This document shows positions 26,524-35,129 of a stretch of DNA of 64,000 nucleotides, piece by piece (within the stretch, counting starts at the first letter, position 1; every line of letters starts with the position of its first letter). The translations under genes and the position numbers were made by a program. The stretch is from Caballeronia calidae (GTDB lineage Bacteria > Pseudomonadota > Gammaproteobacteria > Burkholderiales > Burkholderiaceae): NCBI RefSeq assembly GCF_900044055.2, contig NZ_FCOX02000021.1:58774-122773 (forward strand). Reading direction: 5' to 3'. The notes under the pieces are model-generated. The model was not told the DNA's origin. It did no database searches and saw only the letters and a list, made by a program, of their open reading frames with translations.

Positions 26524-27519
26524 ATGTCCGGACAGACGTTCAATGCAATGATGCTCCGCGAGGAAGACAAGAAGACCAAGGCCGCGATCGAGAAGCTGAG
26601 CTTCGACTCGCTGCCGGGCGAAGACACGCTCGTGAAGATCGAATATTCGACCATCAACTTCAAGGACGCGCTGGCCGTCACGGGCAAAGGAAAGATCGTC
26701 AAGACGTGGCCGCTGGTTCCGGGCATCGACTTCTCGGGCGAAGTGGTCGAGACATCGAATCCGAATCTGCGCGCGGGGCAGAAAGTCGTGCTGACCGGCT
26801 GGAGCGTCGGCGAGAAATACTGGGGCGGCTACAGCCAGTATCAGCGCGTGCGCGGCGAATGGCTCGTGCCGCTGCCCGAAGGACTCACCACCCGGCAGGC
26901 GATGATGATCGGCACCGCCGGCTTCACCGGCATGCTGTGCGTGAACGCGCTCGAAAGCGCGGGCGTGACGCCCGCGAGCGGTCCCGTGCTCGTGACGGGC
27001 GCGGCGGGCGGCGTGGGCAGCGTCGCGGTGGCCGTGTTGAACAAGCTGGGTTACGAGGTTTGCGCGCTCACCGGCAACGAAGAGAAGCACGAATACGTGA
27101 AGGGCCTCGGCGCGAAAGCGTTCGTCGATGGTCCGCAATGGGCCGATGCGCCGCGTGCGCTCGAAGCGCAGAAATGGGCCGCGGCAATCGACACCGTCGG
27201 CTCGAAAGTGCTCGCGCGCGTGCTCGCCGAGATGAACTACAACGGCGTGGTCGCGGCGTGCGGGCTCGCGGGCGGCGCCGACTTGCCGACTACCGTCATG
27301 CCGTTCATCCTGCGCGGCGTGAAGCTGATCGGCGTCGATTCGGTGATGCTGCCCTCGAAGGATCGCATCAAGGCGTGGAACCGCATCGTCATCGACCTTC
27401 CCGCTGCGCTGCTCGATGGCATCACCGCGCAAACGGTGCGCCTCGAAGAGGTGGGCGCGGCGGCGGAAGCAATGCTCGCGGGCCAGTTGCGAGGCCGCGT
27501 GCTGGTGGATGTCAACTGA
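26524..27519 (+). CDS. acuI: AcuI/YhdH-type NADPH acrylyl-CoA reductase
   Basis: A 331-residue zinc-free medium-chain reductase. The N-terminal half has the family marks INFKDALAVTGKGKIV and PLVPGIDFSGEVV, the nucleotide-binding fold has VLVTGAAGGVGSVAVAVL, and the end has LRGRVLVDVN. YhdH and AcuI reduce acrylyl-CoA to propionyl-CoA and so remove a toxic electrophile made during acrylate, DMSP or 3-hydroxypropionate breakdown. The start is the ATG after TGGAGAACACGTG. It closes the plus-strand unit that begins with atoE. The family also holds other enoyl reductases, so acrylyl-CoA is likely rather than certain. Confidence 0.87.
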   Translation: MSGQTFNAMMLREEDKKTKAAIEKLSFDSLPGEDTLVKIEYSTINFKDALAVTGKGKIVKTWPLVPGIDFSGEVVETSNPNLRAGQKVVLTGWSVGEKYWGGYSQYQRVRGEWLVPLPEGLTTRQAMMIGTAGFTGMLCVNALESAGVTPASGPVLVTGAAGGVGSVAVAVLNKLGYEVCALTGNEEKHEYVKGLGAKAFVDGPQWADAPRALEAQKWAAAIDTVGSKVLARVLAEMNYNGVVAACGLAGGADLPTTVMPFILRGVKLIGVDSVMLPSKDRIKAWNRIVIDLPAALLDGITAQTVRLEEVGAAAEAMLAGQLRGRVLVDVN

Positions 27520-27722
27520 CGTTCGCGCGTCGCGTCGAACATTCCCGGACGCTGCGCTGCTCATGCGGGCATCCGGGTTGCATGAACCGGGACCGGCTAT
27601 GATGCGCGTACTTTGGTCATCGCGCGCTGCTATAAAAAGCACGGAACGTTCATGCACATTCGCAACTTTCATTCGGGCACCCCAGTCCTTCGCCGATGCG
27701 CTCGGCACCGGACTGCGCGCCC

Positions 27723-28160
27723 ATGCTGACATGGTCGGTCTATGGCGGCCTGTTTCTCGCGGCCTTCGGCGCGGCAACGCTGTTGCCGCTCCAGTCGGAG
27801 GCGGTGCTGGTCGGGCTGCTGCTGAGCAAACATTATTCGGTGAACCTGCTGCTCGCGGTGGCGACGGTCGGCAACGTGCTCGGATCGGTCGTCAACTGGC
27901 TGCTCGGCCGCTACATCGAACGCTGGAAACACAAACGCTGGTTTCCCGTTTCCGAAGAAAAGCTCGAAAAGGCGCAACGCACCTACCAACGCTTCGGCCA
28001 GTGGTCGCTGCTGCTGAGCTGGGCGCCGGTGATCGGCGATCCGCTCACGCTGCTCGCCGGCGTCATGCGCGAGCCGTTCGCGCGCTTCCTGCTGCTCGTG
28101 ACCATCGCCAAACTCGGCCGGTATCTCGTCCTGACGCTGGTGACGCTTTCCTTCGTCTGA
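27723..28160 (+). CDS. YqaA/DedA-like small membrane protein
   Basis: A 145-residue membrane protein of the SNARE-associated (VTT) type, close in pattern to YqaA. It has an amphipathic reentrant start (LPLQSEAVLVGLLLSK), then GNVLGSVVNWLLGRYIERWK, and the conserved late block GQWSLLLSWAPVIGDPLTLL with the functional GDPLT segment. The ATG at 27723 is chosen over one 27 bases upstream because the extra residues do not match the family. VTT proteins move lipids between leaflets; for YqaA the role is not settled. It stands alone between the acuI unit and the GNAT gene. Confidence 0.82.
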   Translation: MLTWSVYGGLFLAAFGAATLLPLQSEAVLVGLLLSKHYSVNLLLAVATVGNVLGSVVNWLLGRYIERWKHKRWFPVSEEKLEKAQRTYQRFGQWSLLLSWAPVIGDPLTLLAGVMREPFARFLLLVTIAKLGRYLVLTLVTLSFV

Positions 28161-28190
28161 AGTTGGCGCGTTATTTTTGTTCGGCTACTA

Positions 28191-28210
28191 TAGTAGACAT
28201 TAGTCAACTA
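28191..28210. promoter_or_regulatory. 20-bp dyad, likely operator of the GNAT gene
   Basis: TAGTAGAC-ATTA-GTCAACTA is a near-perfect 8-4-8 dyad (seven of eight pairs), 16 bases before the GNAT start. It is preceded by TACTA, and the whole TACTATAGTRGAC block recurs at the promoter of the monooxygenase gene (37131-37150). Confidence 0.55.
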
Positions 28211-28226
28211 TGAAATACGGGTTCGA

Positions 28227-28748
28227 ATGATGAATATCCGCGATGCAGGCCCGGGCGATCTCCCGGTCATCACCTCGATCTACAACGACGCCGTGCAGCA
28301 CACGACGGCGATCTGGAACGACAAGCTCGTCGACGTCGCGAACCGCACGCAATGGCTCGCCGATCGCGAGAAGCAGGGCTATCCGGTGCTGGTCGCGGTC
28401 GACGAAGCCGGCGAAGTCCTGGGCTATGCGTCGTTCGGAGACTGGCGCGCGTTCGATGGTTACCGGCACACGGTCGAGCATTCGGTCTACGTGCATGCGA
28501 CTCAGCGCGGCAAGCGCATCGGCGATGCGCTGATGCGCGCGCTGATCGAACGTGGGCGCGCCATCGGCAAGCACGTCATGGTCGCGGCGATCGAATCGGG
28601 AAACAAGGGCTCCATCCGCCTGCACGAAAAGCTCGGCTTCAGCCACGTGGGGCAGATGCCGCAGGTCGGCATGAAGTTCGGCAAGTGGCTCGATCTGACG
28701 TTTCTGCAGTTGATTCTCGACGACCGCGCGACGCCCGACGCCGCGTAA
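28227..28748 (+). CDS. GNAT N-acetyltransferase (phosphinothricin acetyltransferase-like)
   Basis: A 173-residue acetyltransferase of the Pat/Bar/MnaT group, which use acetyl-CoA to acetylate amino groups of phosphinothricin, methionine sulfone or similar amino acids. Marks are the start NIRDAGPGDLPVITSIYNDAV, then SFGDWRAFDGYRHTVEHSVY, the CoA loop TQRGKRIGDALM, and IESGNKGSIRLHEKLGFSHVG. Either of two adjacent ATGs may be used. A dyad element lies just upstream. It reads toward the MFS gene that follows on the other strand. Confidence 0.88.
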   Translation: MMNIRDAGPGDLPVITSIYNDAVQHTTAIWNDKLVDVANRTQWLADREKQGYPVLVAVDEAGEVLGYASFGDWRAFDGYRHTVEHSVYVHATQRGKRIGDALMRALIERGRAIGKHVMVAAIESGNKGSIRLHEKLGFSHVGQMPQVGMKFGKWLDLTFLQLILDDRATPDAA

Positions 28749-28760
28749 AAACCCTGTCGC

Positions 28761-30005
28761 CTACGATGACGACGCCTGGCCGCTCGCCCGCCGTCTGAGC
28801 ACGGGGGCGAATCCCAGCAGGCCGGCGATCGGGCCGATCACGAGCAGCCACGACGAATCGAGCCCGATCTTTTCGAACAGCGCGGTTGCCGCTGAAATCG
28901 ATACGACCGTGATCGCGAAGCCGATCGAGTTCTGAATGGCGAGCGCGCTGCCCACGAGTTCGGGCGGGCAAGCCTTCGCGGAAAGCGCGGAAAACTGCGG
29001 CGAATCCGCGACGACGGTCGCGCCCCACACCAGCATCAGAACGAGCAGGAGCGGGACGCTCGCGTCGCGCCACAGCAGCGCGAACAGCACGCAACACGTG
29101 CCCGATATCGCCAGCGCGCCTGCCGCGACGGCCGCGCTGCCGATTCTGCGCGACAGCATGCCGCCCGCGAGACAGCCGACGGCGCCTGCCGCGAACACGA
29201 AAAACGACAGGCCGGACACGCCGCCCGCGTGCACGCCCTGCGCCAGCGACGAGCGCGCGATGTAGAGCGGAACCAGCGTCCAGAACGCGTAAAGCTCCCA
29301 CATGTGGCCGAAATAGCCGAGCGCCGCGCAGCGAAAGTCGGGGCGTTTGAGTGCATCGAGTATGCCGGGCGATGAAGCCGCCGCGCTTCCCGCCGCACGC
29401 CGACGCGCATTCGCCATGCGTGACCCGTCGCCGAGAATCGCGATCAGCACGCTCGCGAGCAACGCCAGCGCCGACGACGCCACGATGATCGCCTGCCACG
29501 GCCAGTCGGCGCCCACCACTTTGAGCGCGTGCGGCAGGCCCGAGCCGAGCGTGAGCATCGCGACGAGTTGCGCCAGCGCGGTGCCGGTTTTCTCCGGCGC
29601 CCAGTTGACGATCAGCTTCATGCCCATCGGATAGATGCCGGCGAGACACACGCCGACGAGAAAACGGCACATCGCGCCGGAGAGCACGCCCGTCGCGAGC
29701 AGCGCGAACATCGCGTTGAAGACGGCGCCGAGAATGGCGCTCCAGACGAAGATCGAACTCGCGCGAAACCGGTCGGCGACGCCGCTCAGCGACATCGTCA
29801 GCGTGCCGAGGATGAAGCCTGCCTGCACCGCGCTCGTCAGCCAGCCGATATCCGTCGCGCTGGCGTGCCACGCGCGCGTGATGCCGGCGGCCGCGCCGTT
29901 CGCGCTGAACCACAGCGAGGTTCCGAATAGCTGCGCGAGCGAGATCGCCGTCACGGGGCCGATGCGATCCACGAGCAACCGCCGCACGCCGCTACTTTCC
30001 GCCAT
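28761..30005 (-). CDS. MFS transporter (paralog of the one at 21296)
   Basis: A 414-residue major facilitator. The open frame runs 55 codons further upstream into the M20 gene, but the ATG at 30005 (MAESSGVRRLL) fits best. Shared blocks with the carrier at 21296-22522 are SLAQLFGTSLWFSANGAA, GYFGHMWELYAFWTLVPLY and SPQFSALSAKACPPELVGSA. It lies 25 bases after the M20 amidohydrolase stop and so is probably the last gene of the minus-strand catabolic unit. Substrate unknown; it may export or import the product of that pathway. Confidence 0.85.
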   Translation of the reverse strand: MAESSGVRRLLVDRIGPVTAISLAQLFGTSLWFSANGAAAGITRAWHASATDIGWLTSAVQAGFILGTLTMSLSGVADRFRASSIFVWSAILGAVFNAMFALLATGVLSGAMCRFLVGVCLAGIYPMGMKLIVNWAPEKTGTALAQLVAMLTLGSGLPHALKVVGADWPWQAIIVASSALALLASVLIAILGDGSRMANARRRAAGSAAASSPGILDALKRPDFRCAALGYFGHMWELYAFWTLVPLYIARSSLAQGVHAGGVSGLSFFVFAAGAVGCLAGGMLSRRIGSAAVAAGALAISGTCCVLFALLWRDASVPLLLVLMLVWGATVVADSPQFSALSAKACPPELVGSALAIQNSIGFAITVVSISAATALFEKIGLDSSWLLVIGPIAGLLGFAPVLRRRASGQASSS

Positions 30006-30030
30006 TGCCAAGGGACACTCTCCTGTTGTT

Positions 30031-31221
30031 TCAGCGCGTCGCGGCTGGCCGTCGGAACCAGGCGTGCGCGAGCGCCGTCCAGTATCGAACGCCTGCCGGA
30101 ATGAGCGCGTCGTTGAAATCATAGGCTGGGTTGTGCAGGCCCGCATCGCCGCCGCTACCGGCCAGCACATACGCGCCGGGACGGGCTTCCAGCATGAACC
30201 CGAAATCCTCGGACGTCATGTTCGGCGCGACATCGGCATGAACGTGTTCGTCGCCGAAAGTCGCGCGCAGCACGGCCGCGCAGAAGTCGGTTTCGTTTTT
30301 CGTGTTGACGGTCGCCGGGTAGTACTGAAAAAACTCGGTTTCGATGCGCACGCCATACGAATGCGCCGCGCCCTGACAACGCCGGTCCACGCCTTCCTTG
30401 ATGTCGTTCAGCAAACGCGACGACAACGTGCGGATCGTTCCGCGCATCTCGACCGATTCGGGCACGACGTTGTCCGTCTCTCCCGCGTGGATCATGCAGA
30501 CGGACAGCACGGCCGGATCGACCGGGTCCTTGTGCCGTGCGCAAAGCGTCTGGAACTGCAGCACCAGCGCGCACGCGACCGGCACCGGATCGATGCCGCG
30601 ATGCGGTTGCGCCGCATGCGCGCCGACGCCTTTCACGGTAATGCGAAAGCGCACGCCCGCAGCCATGATCGGTCCCGCGCGCAAGCCGAAGTGTCCCGCT
30701 GGCAGGCTCGGCCAGTTGTGCATCGCGAATACGGCCTCGCTCGGGAATCGCTCCAGCAGGCCTTCGTCGAGCATGCGCTTCGCGCCCGCGCCGCCTTCTT
30801 CCGCAGGCTGAAACACGAAGTGAACGCTGCCGGGCAATCGCGGCAATTGCCTGAGCACGCGCGCGGCGGCCAGCAGCATGACCGTGTGGCCATCGTGACC
30901 GCAGGCGTGCATGCGGCCTTCGTGACGCGACGCATACGCGTGCTGACTCGTCTCGCGGATCGGCAACGCGTCCATGTCCGCGCGCAGCAGAATCGCGCGC
31001 GAAGAATCGATGCCGGGCAGGCTCGCGACCACGCCGGTGCCACCGAGTCCGCGCGTGACTTCGAAGCCGATGTCGCGCAGTTCATCAGCTATCACGTCAG
31101 ATGTGCGGACTTCCTCGTAACGCAGCTCCGGATGCGCGTGCAGGTCGTGCCGCAATGCAATCCATCGGGGAAGATGTTGGTCGATCAAATCGTCCAGCAA
31201 CGTTTCAGTGCCTTGATTCAT
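30031..31221 (-). CDS. M20 family metallo-amidohydrolase
   Basis: A 396-residue enzyme of the M20D (HipO / IAA-amino acid hydrolase) type, which cleaves N-acyl amino acids or related amides with two metal ions. Marks are the start HDLHAHPELRYEE, RADMDALPI, the metal-binding HACGHDGH, FQPAEEGGAGAKRMLDEG with the catalytic glutamate pair, MHNWPSLP, and a late NMTSEDFGFMLE. All metal ligands expected for the family can be seen. It is 15 bases after ribH and 25 bases before the MFS gene. In this setting it probably releases an amine or an acid from an amide intermediate. Confidence 0.9.
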   Translation of the reverse strand: MNQGTETLLDDLIDQHLPRWIALRHDLHAHPELRYEEVRTSDVIADELRDIGFEVTRGLGGTGVVASLPGIDSSRAILLRADMDALPIRETSQHAYASRHEGRMHACGHDGHTVMLLAAARVLRQLPRLPGSVHFVFQPAEEGGAGAKRMLDEGLLERFPSEAVFAMHNWPSLPAGHFGLRAGPIMAAGVRFRITVKGVGAHAAQPHRGIDPVPVACALVLQFQTLCARHKDPVDPAVLSVCMIHAGETDNVVPESVEMRGTIRTLSSRLLNDIKEGVDRRCQGAAHSYGVRIETEFFQYYPATVNTKNETDFCAAVLRATFGDEHVHADVAPNMTSEDFGFMLEARPGAYVLAGSGGDAGLHNPAYDFNDALIPAGVRYWTALAHAWFRRPAATR

Positions 31222-31236
31222 GCTCTTTTCGAAGGT

Positions 31237-31716
31237 TCATGTGAGCGTCTCGACGCGATGGTGGTCGAGCGCTTCGAGGTTCAGCAATTGCTGCATGCAG
31301 GCGTCGGCCAGCTCGCTTCCCTTGATCGAGAAGTGATCCTTGAAGAACTGCAGGTGCGCCGCGTGCTCGTGGAAATGATGCGGCGTGAGCACCATCGAAA
31401 AAACCGGCACGTTCGCATCGAGTTGCACGCGCATCAATGCATCGACGACCGTGCTTGCCACGAAATCATGCCGATAGATGCCGCCATCGACGACGAACGC
31501 CGCGCCCGCGATCGCGTCGTAGCGCCCGCTCGCCGCGAGCCGCCGCGCGAACAGAGGAATCTCGAACGCGCCGGGAACGGTGAAGAAGTGAATGCGGTCT
31601 TCATCGATTCCCTTGGCCTTCATGCGGCGCGCGAAGGCCTGCTTGCCCGGCGCGAGGATGTCCGAATGCCATTGCGCTTCGATGTAGGCAATCGTGAATC
31701 CGGCGTGTGCGTTCAT
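31237..31716 (-). CDS. ribH: 6,7-dimethyl-8-ribityllumazine synthase, RibH2 type
   Basis: A 159-residue lumazine synthase, which makes the riboflavin precursor. It belongs to the second type known from Brucella and rhizobia (decameric RibH2), not the housekeeping type: it has VPGAFEIPLFARRLA, FVVDGGIYRHDFVASTVVDA with the active-site histidine, and VLTPHHFHEHAAHLQFF near the end. Its place among a flavin monooxygenase, a flavin reductase and a transporter is unusual and suggests extra flavin supply for that pathway, or a role unrelated to vitamin synthesis. It is 21 bases after the symporter gene. Confidence 0.88.
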   Translation of the reverse strand: MNAHAGFTIAYIEAQWHSDILAPGKQAFARRMKAKGIDEDRIHFFTVPGAFEIPLFARRLAASGRYDAIAGAAFVVDGGIYRHDFVASTVVDALMRVQLDANVPVFSMVLTPHHFHEHAAHLQFFKDHFSIKGSELADACMQQLLNLEALDHHRVETLT

Positions 31717-31737
31717 CGTGTGCTCCTCGAGGGCTCG

Positions 31738-33213
31738 TCAGAGCGCGGTTGCGCCGCTGCGCGCTTCATCGGTGGCGCGCCGCGTGAGCAAGGTCACGAC
31801 GATCAACGTCATCACGTTCAGCACGAGCGCGACGATGCCGACGTTCAGGTCCTTCAGCGCATCCGGCAGGAACGGGAACAGTTGCGCGATAGTGCTCTTC
31901 GTGAGCGACACGGCCGCCACCGTCCCTTCGCCGACGATGATGCTGGCGAACGCGGCCGGTCGCGTGACCGGGTTGTTGCGCATCAGCGAAGCCACCAGCA
32001 CAGGGAACAGTTGCGTGACGAGCGCATACGCCATCAGCAGCAGCGAGACGATGGTCTGTCCGCCCTGCAACGTGAAGAACACGGCGGCGAGCATGATGAG
32101 CGGCGCGATCCAGCGCGCCGAAGCGGCAATATGCTCCTTGCTCGCGCCCGGCCGCGCCACGCGATAGACGTTGTTCGCGAGCAGCGTCGATGCGGTCATC
32201 AGGATCATCGAGCCGGGCACGATGGCCGTCAGCACACCGGCCGCGCCGATCACGCCGACGAACCACGGATCGAATGTCGCCATCGAAATCTTGAGCAGCG
32301 CCAGATCGATCTCGGTTCCTTTGAGGCCCGGAATGCGCAGCACCGCCGCGAAGCCCACGAAGAAAATGAACAGCAGCATGAGCTGATAGATCGGCAGCAC
32401 GTAGGCGTTTCTGCGCAGCACTTCCTCGCGCTTTGCGGTGTACGTCGCCATGAACATGTGCGGCCACATATAGAAGCCGAGCGTCGAGAGCAGCACGGTG
32501 GAGACGAGCCACACCGGGCTTTCGCCACGCGCCGGCAACGCGAGAAAGCCCGGCTTCGCCTCTTCGATGGCCGCGAACATCTGCCCGACGCCGCCGTAGT
32601 AATGGAACGGCAGATACAGGCCCAGAAACACCGCGACGCCCATCACGAGAATGTCTTTCACGACCGAGGTCCACGCCGAGCCATGCACGCCCGACAACGC
32701 GACATACACGGCCACGACCGTGGCGCCGATCCACACGCCCTGCGTCGATGACAACGCCGAATACGACGCCACCGTCACGATGATGCCGAGCCCCTTGAGC
32801 TGCAGCACGAGATACGGAATGAGCGCAACGATGCCGACGATCGCGACGAACACGCCGAGCATCGGGCTGCGGTATTTGGCGGCGAAGAAGTCCGGTTGCG
32901 AGATGAGGCCGCGCTGCTTTGCGTATCGCCAGATGGGCGGAAGCAGCCAGTACGACAGCACGAAACACAGGCTGCCGTAGCCGATCATGTAGTACGCGGC
33001 GCCGCCGTGCCCATAGGCGTATCCGCTGCCGCCGAGAAACACGAAGGTCGTATAGATTTCCCCGGCCATCAAAAGAAACACGATCGCGGTGCCGAAACCG
33101 CGTCCGCCGACGGCCCATTGCTCCAGACTCATGCCTTTACCCGGCCGGGCGCGGATGCCGAGAAACAACGCGAGCGCCATCGCCGCGAAGATGATCAACA
33201 GTGCGCTATTCAT
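31738..33213 (-). CDS. Sodium:solute symporter (SSS family)
   Basis: A 491-residue transporter with about 13 hydrophobic segments. SSS marks are WAVGGRGFGTAIVFLLMAGE near the N-terminus, the sodium-site region, SGVHGSAWTSVVKDILVMG, and GFAAVLRIPG. Its ATG overlaps the stop of the DUF3311 gene by four bases. DUF3311 proteins are small partners found next to SSS carriers of the PanF-like branch, so the pair is a normal one. The cargo is unknown; it is likely the substrate of the adjacent monooxygenase or amidohydrolase. Confidence 0.9.
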   Translation of the reverse strand: MNSALLIIFAAMALALFLGIRARPGKGMSLEQWAVGGRGFGTAIVFLLMAGEIYTTFVFLGGSGYAYGHGGAAYYMIGYGSLCFVLSYWLLPPIWRYAKQRGLISQPDFFAAKYRSPMLGVFVAIVGIVALIPYLVLQLKGLGIIVTVASYSALSSTQGVWIGATVVAVYVALSGVHGSAWTSVVKDILVMGVAVFLGLYLPFHYYGGVGQMFAAIEEAKPGFLALPARGESPVWLVSTVLLSTLGFYMWPHMFMATYTAKREEVLRRNAYVLPIYQLMLLFIFFVGFAAVLRIPGLKGTEIDLALLKISMATFDPWFVGVIGAAGVLTAIVPGSMILMTASTLLANNVYRVARPGASKEHIAASARWIAPLIMLAAVFFTLQGGQTIVSLLLMAYALVTQLFPVLVASLMRNNPVTRPAAFASIIVGEGTVAAVSLTKSTIAQLFPFLPDALKDLNVGIVALVLNVMTLIVVTLLTRRATDEARSGATAL

Positions 33214-33431
33214 GCATGCTCTCCCGCCATGTCTTCACTGGTTCTGACGCGGTGCTTGCTGTCGGAATGACAGATGAGGGCCATCACGATCGACGTGACG
33301 ACGAGCGTTCCGGCCAGCCACGCCAGCAGAAACGGCATGCCCAGAACGAACGGCGTCACGCGATTCAGAAAGAACGGCCCGAGCAATACGAACGCGGGCG
33401 GCAAAACGACGAGGGTGTGGATGGGACGCAT
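33210..33431 (-). CDS. DUF3311 small membrane protein, partner of the SSS symporter
   Basis: A 73-residue protein with two transmembrane segments (TLVVLPPAFVLLGPFFLN and GMPFLLAWLAGTLVVTSIVM). This is the DUF3311 pattern, whose members sit directly upstream of SSS-family genes. The ATG at 33431 is chosen; the longer frame has no fitting extra sequence. Its stop overlaps the symporter start (ATGA), so the two are coupled. It would begin a message that runs through the symporter, ribH, the M20 gene and the MFS gene. Confidence 0.82.
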   Translation of the reverse strand: MRPIHTLVVLPPAFVLLGPFFLNRVTPFVLGMPFLLAWLAGTLVVTSIVMALICHSDSKHRVRTSEDMAGEHA

Positions 33432-33637
33432 CGAGACTCCACGAGCTTTTGTTTTGAAAAGACGAGCGGAGCCACGGGCAATCATGTCCCGGACGAGAAC
33501 GCCGTCAACCTTTGCGGTGTTGCCTTGCCCCGGAACGCGCACCGCGGGCGTTCCGTCTTGCACGCGCCGGATCGCAACCCGGCGCGCGGAACTTCACATG
33601 CGGTTTAGTCGGCCGATTCCCGCCCGATGAGATGACG

Positions 33638-33667
33638 CGATCAGTCGATCAGTCGATCAGTCGATCA
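33638..33667. repeat. Tandem 8-bp repeat (GATCAGTC)
   Basis: Three full copies of GATCAGTC and one partial copy, ending at the stop codon of the aldehyde dehydrogenase gene. The unit is nearly self-complementary (CGATC/GATCG), so hairpins are possible. It may be a slippage product. Confidence 0.6.
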
Positions 33668-35101
33668 CACGATCAGATGAGAGATGCTCTTGACTGTCGT
33701 GTAGCATTCGAGCCCTTCGACGCCGCCTTCGCGTCCGTAGCCGCTTTCCTTCACGCCGCCGAAAGGCGTCTCCGATACGGCGGACACGAAGTGATTGATC
33801 GCGAGATTGCCCACTTCCATTTCCTGCCCGAGCCGGTACGCCGTCGCGGCGCCGCGTGTGAACGCATAGCCCGCGAGTCCGAAGGGCAGGGCGTTCGCCT
33901 TCGCGATGGCTTCATCGAGTGAATCGAACGGCGACACGACGCACACCGGCCCGAACGGTTCCTCGTGCATGATGCGGGCAGCATCGGGCACGTCGGCGAG
34001 AATCGTGAACGGAAACAGGTAGCCCGCGCCCGGCAGCCGCTTGCCGCCGCACATCAGGCGCGCGCCTGCGTCCACGGCATCCTGCACGAGCGCTTCGATC
34101 GCCTCCAGCCTGCGACGGCTCGTGAGCGGGCCGATATCGCTGCCCGCTTCGAGCGGATGCCCAACGCGAATCGCCTTGCCGTGCCGTCCGAACGCGTCGA
34201 CGAACGCGTCATACACCGCGCGATGCACGAAGTAGCGCGTGGGCGCCACGCACACTTGCCCCGCGTTATTGAGCTTGCCTTTAACGCAGGTGAGCGCGAC
34301 GGAATCGATATCGATGTCATCGCAGACGATCACGGGCGCGTGTCCGCCGAGTTCCATGATCGCGGGCTTCATGAAGCGCGCCGCGAGCCCCGCGAGATGC
34401 TTGCCGACGGGCGTGGAGCCGGTGAACGTGATGCCGCGCACCACCGGATTCGAGATCAGATGCTCCGAGATCTGCGCGGGATCGCCATAGACGAGATTGA
34501 GCACGCCCGGCGGCAGGCCGGCATCCATCAGCGCGGTCGCGAGCATGACCGCGCCCGCGGGCGTTTCCTCCGCCGGCTTGAGCACGATCGCGCAGCCGCT
34601 CGCCAGGGCGCCGCCGATCTTGCGCGCGGGCGAGCTCATCGGGAAATTCCATGGCGTGAAAGCGGCGATCACACCGAGCGGCTCGCGAATCACCGTATGA
34701 CGCATGCCCGGCTCGGCGGGAATCACGCGTCCGTAGAGGCGCTTGCCTTCGTTCGCGTCCCAGGCCATCAGATCGCAACTGCGCAGCACTTCGGCGCGCG
34801 CCTGAGCGAGCGTTTTGCCCTGCTCCATCGCGATCACCGGCGCAATGCTTTCGACGCGCTCGCGCAGCAACTCCGTCGCGCGCAGGATGATTTCGGCGCG
34901 GCGCGCAGGCGACGTGCGCTTCCAGACCTGAAGTCCGCTTTGCGCGGCTGCGAGCGCGTCGTCGAGATCGCGCGGCGTGGCGTTCGGCACGCTGCCGATC
35001 GCGGTTTCGTCAGCGGGGCTGATGACCGGTCGGCCCGGCGCGTCGCGCCATTGTCCGCCGATGAGCATCTGAACTTTCGGGTAATCGATTGCCATTGACA
35101 T
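33665..35101 (-). CDS. NAD(P)-dependent aldehyde dehydrogenase (succinate-semialdehyde type)
   Basis: A 478-residue aldehyde dehydrogenase if the ATG at 35101 is used (MSMAIDYPKVQML); the next ATG six bases on is equally possible. Marks are TPWNFPMSSPARKIGGALAS, FTGSTPVGKHLAG, the general base in MELGGH and the nucleophile in NNAGQVCVAPTRYFVH, then EEPFGPVCVV. The pattern resembles GabD-like enzymes that oxidise semialdehydes. It lies 28 bases after the flavin reductase gene, so it may oxidise an aldehyde released by the monooxygenase. The exact aldehyde is unknown. Confidence 0.9.
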   Translation of the reverse strand: MSMAIDYPKVQMLIGGQWRDAPGRPVISPADETAIGSVPNATPRDLDDALAAAQSGLQVWKRTSPARRAEIILRATELLRERVESIAPVIAMEQGKTLAQARAEVLRSCDLMAWDANEGKRLYGRVIPAEPGMRHTVIREPLGVIAAFTPWNFPMSSPARKIGGALASGCAIVLKPAEETPAGAVMLATALMDAGLPPGVLNLVYGDPAQISEHLISNPVVRGITFTGSTPVGKHLAGLAARFMKPAIMELGGHAPVIVCDDIDIDSVALTCVKGKLNNAGQVCVAPTRYFVHRAVYDAFVDAFGRHGKAIRVGHPLEAGSDIGPLTSRRRLEAIEALVQDAVDAGARLMCGGKRLPGAGYLFPFTILADVPDAARIMHEEPFGPVCVVSPFDSLDEAIAKANALPFGLAGYAFTRGAATAYRLGQEMEVGNLAINHFVSAVSETPFGGVKESGYGREGGVEGLECYTTVKSISHLIV

Positions 35102-35129
35102 TGAAGAATCTCGATCGTATTTCGACACG

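Noticed and set aside
29635..32751. 1038-codon open frame on the plus strand
   Set aside because: Antisense to the MFS, M20, ribH and symporter genes, all of which have clear family marks.
33638..33676. GATCAGTC run considered as an origin iteron set
   Set aside because: Too short, overlaps a coding end, and no replication gene or DnaA-box cluster is near.
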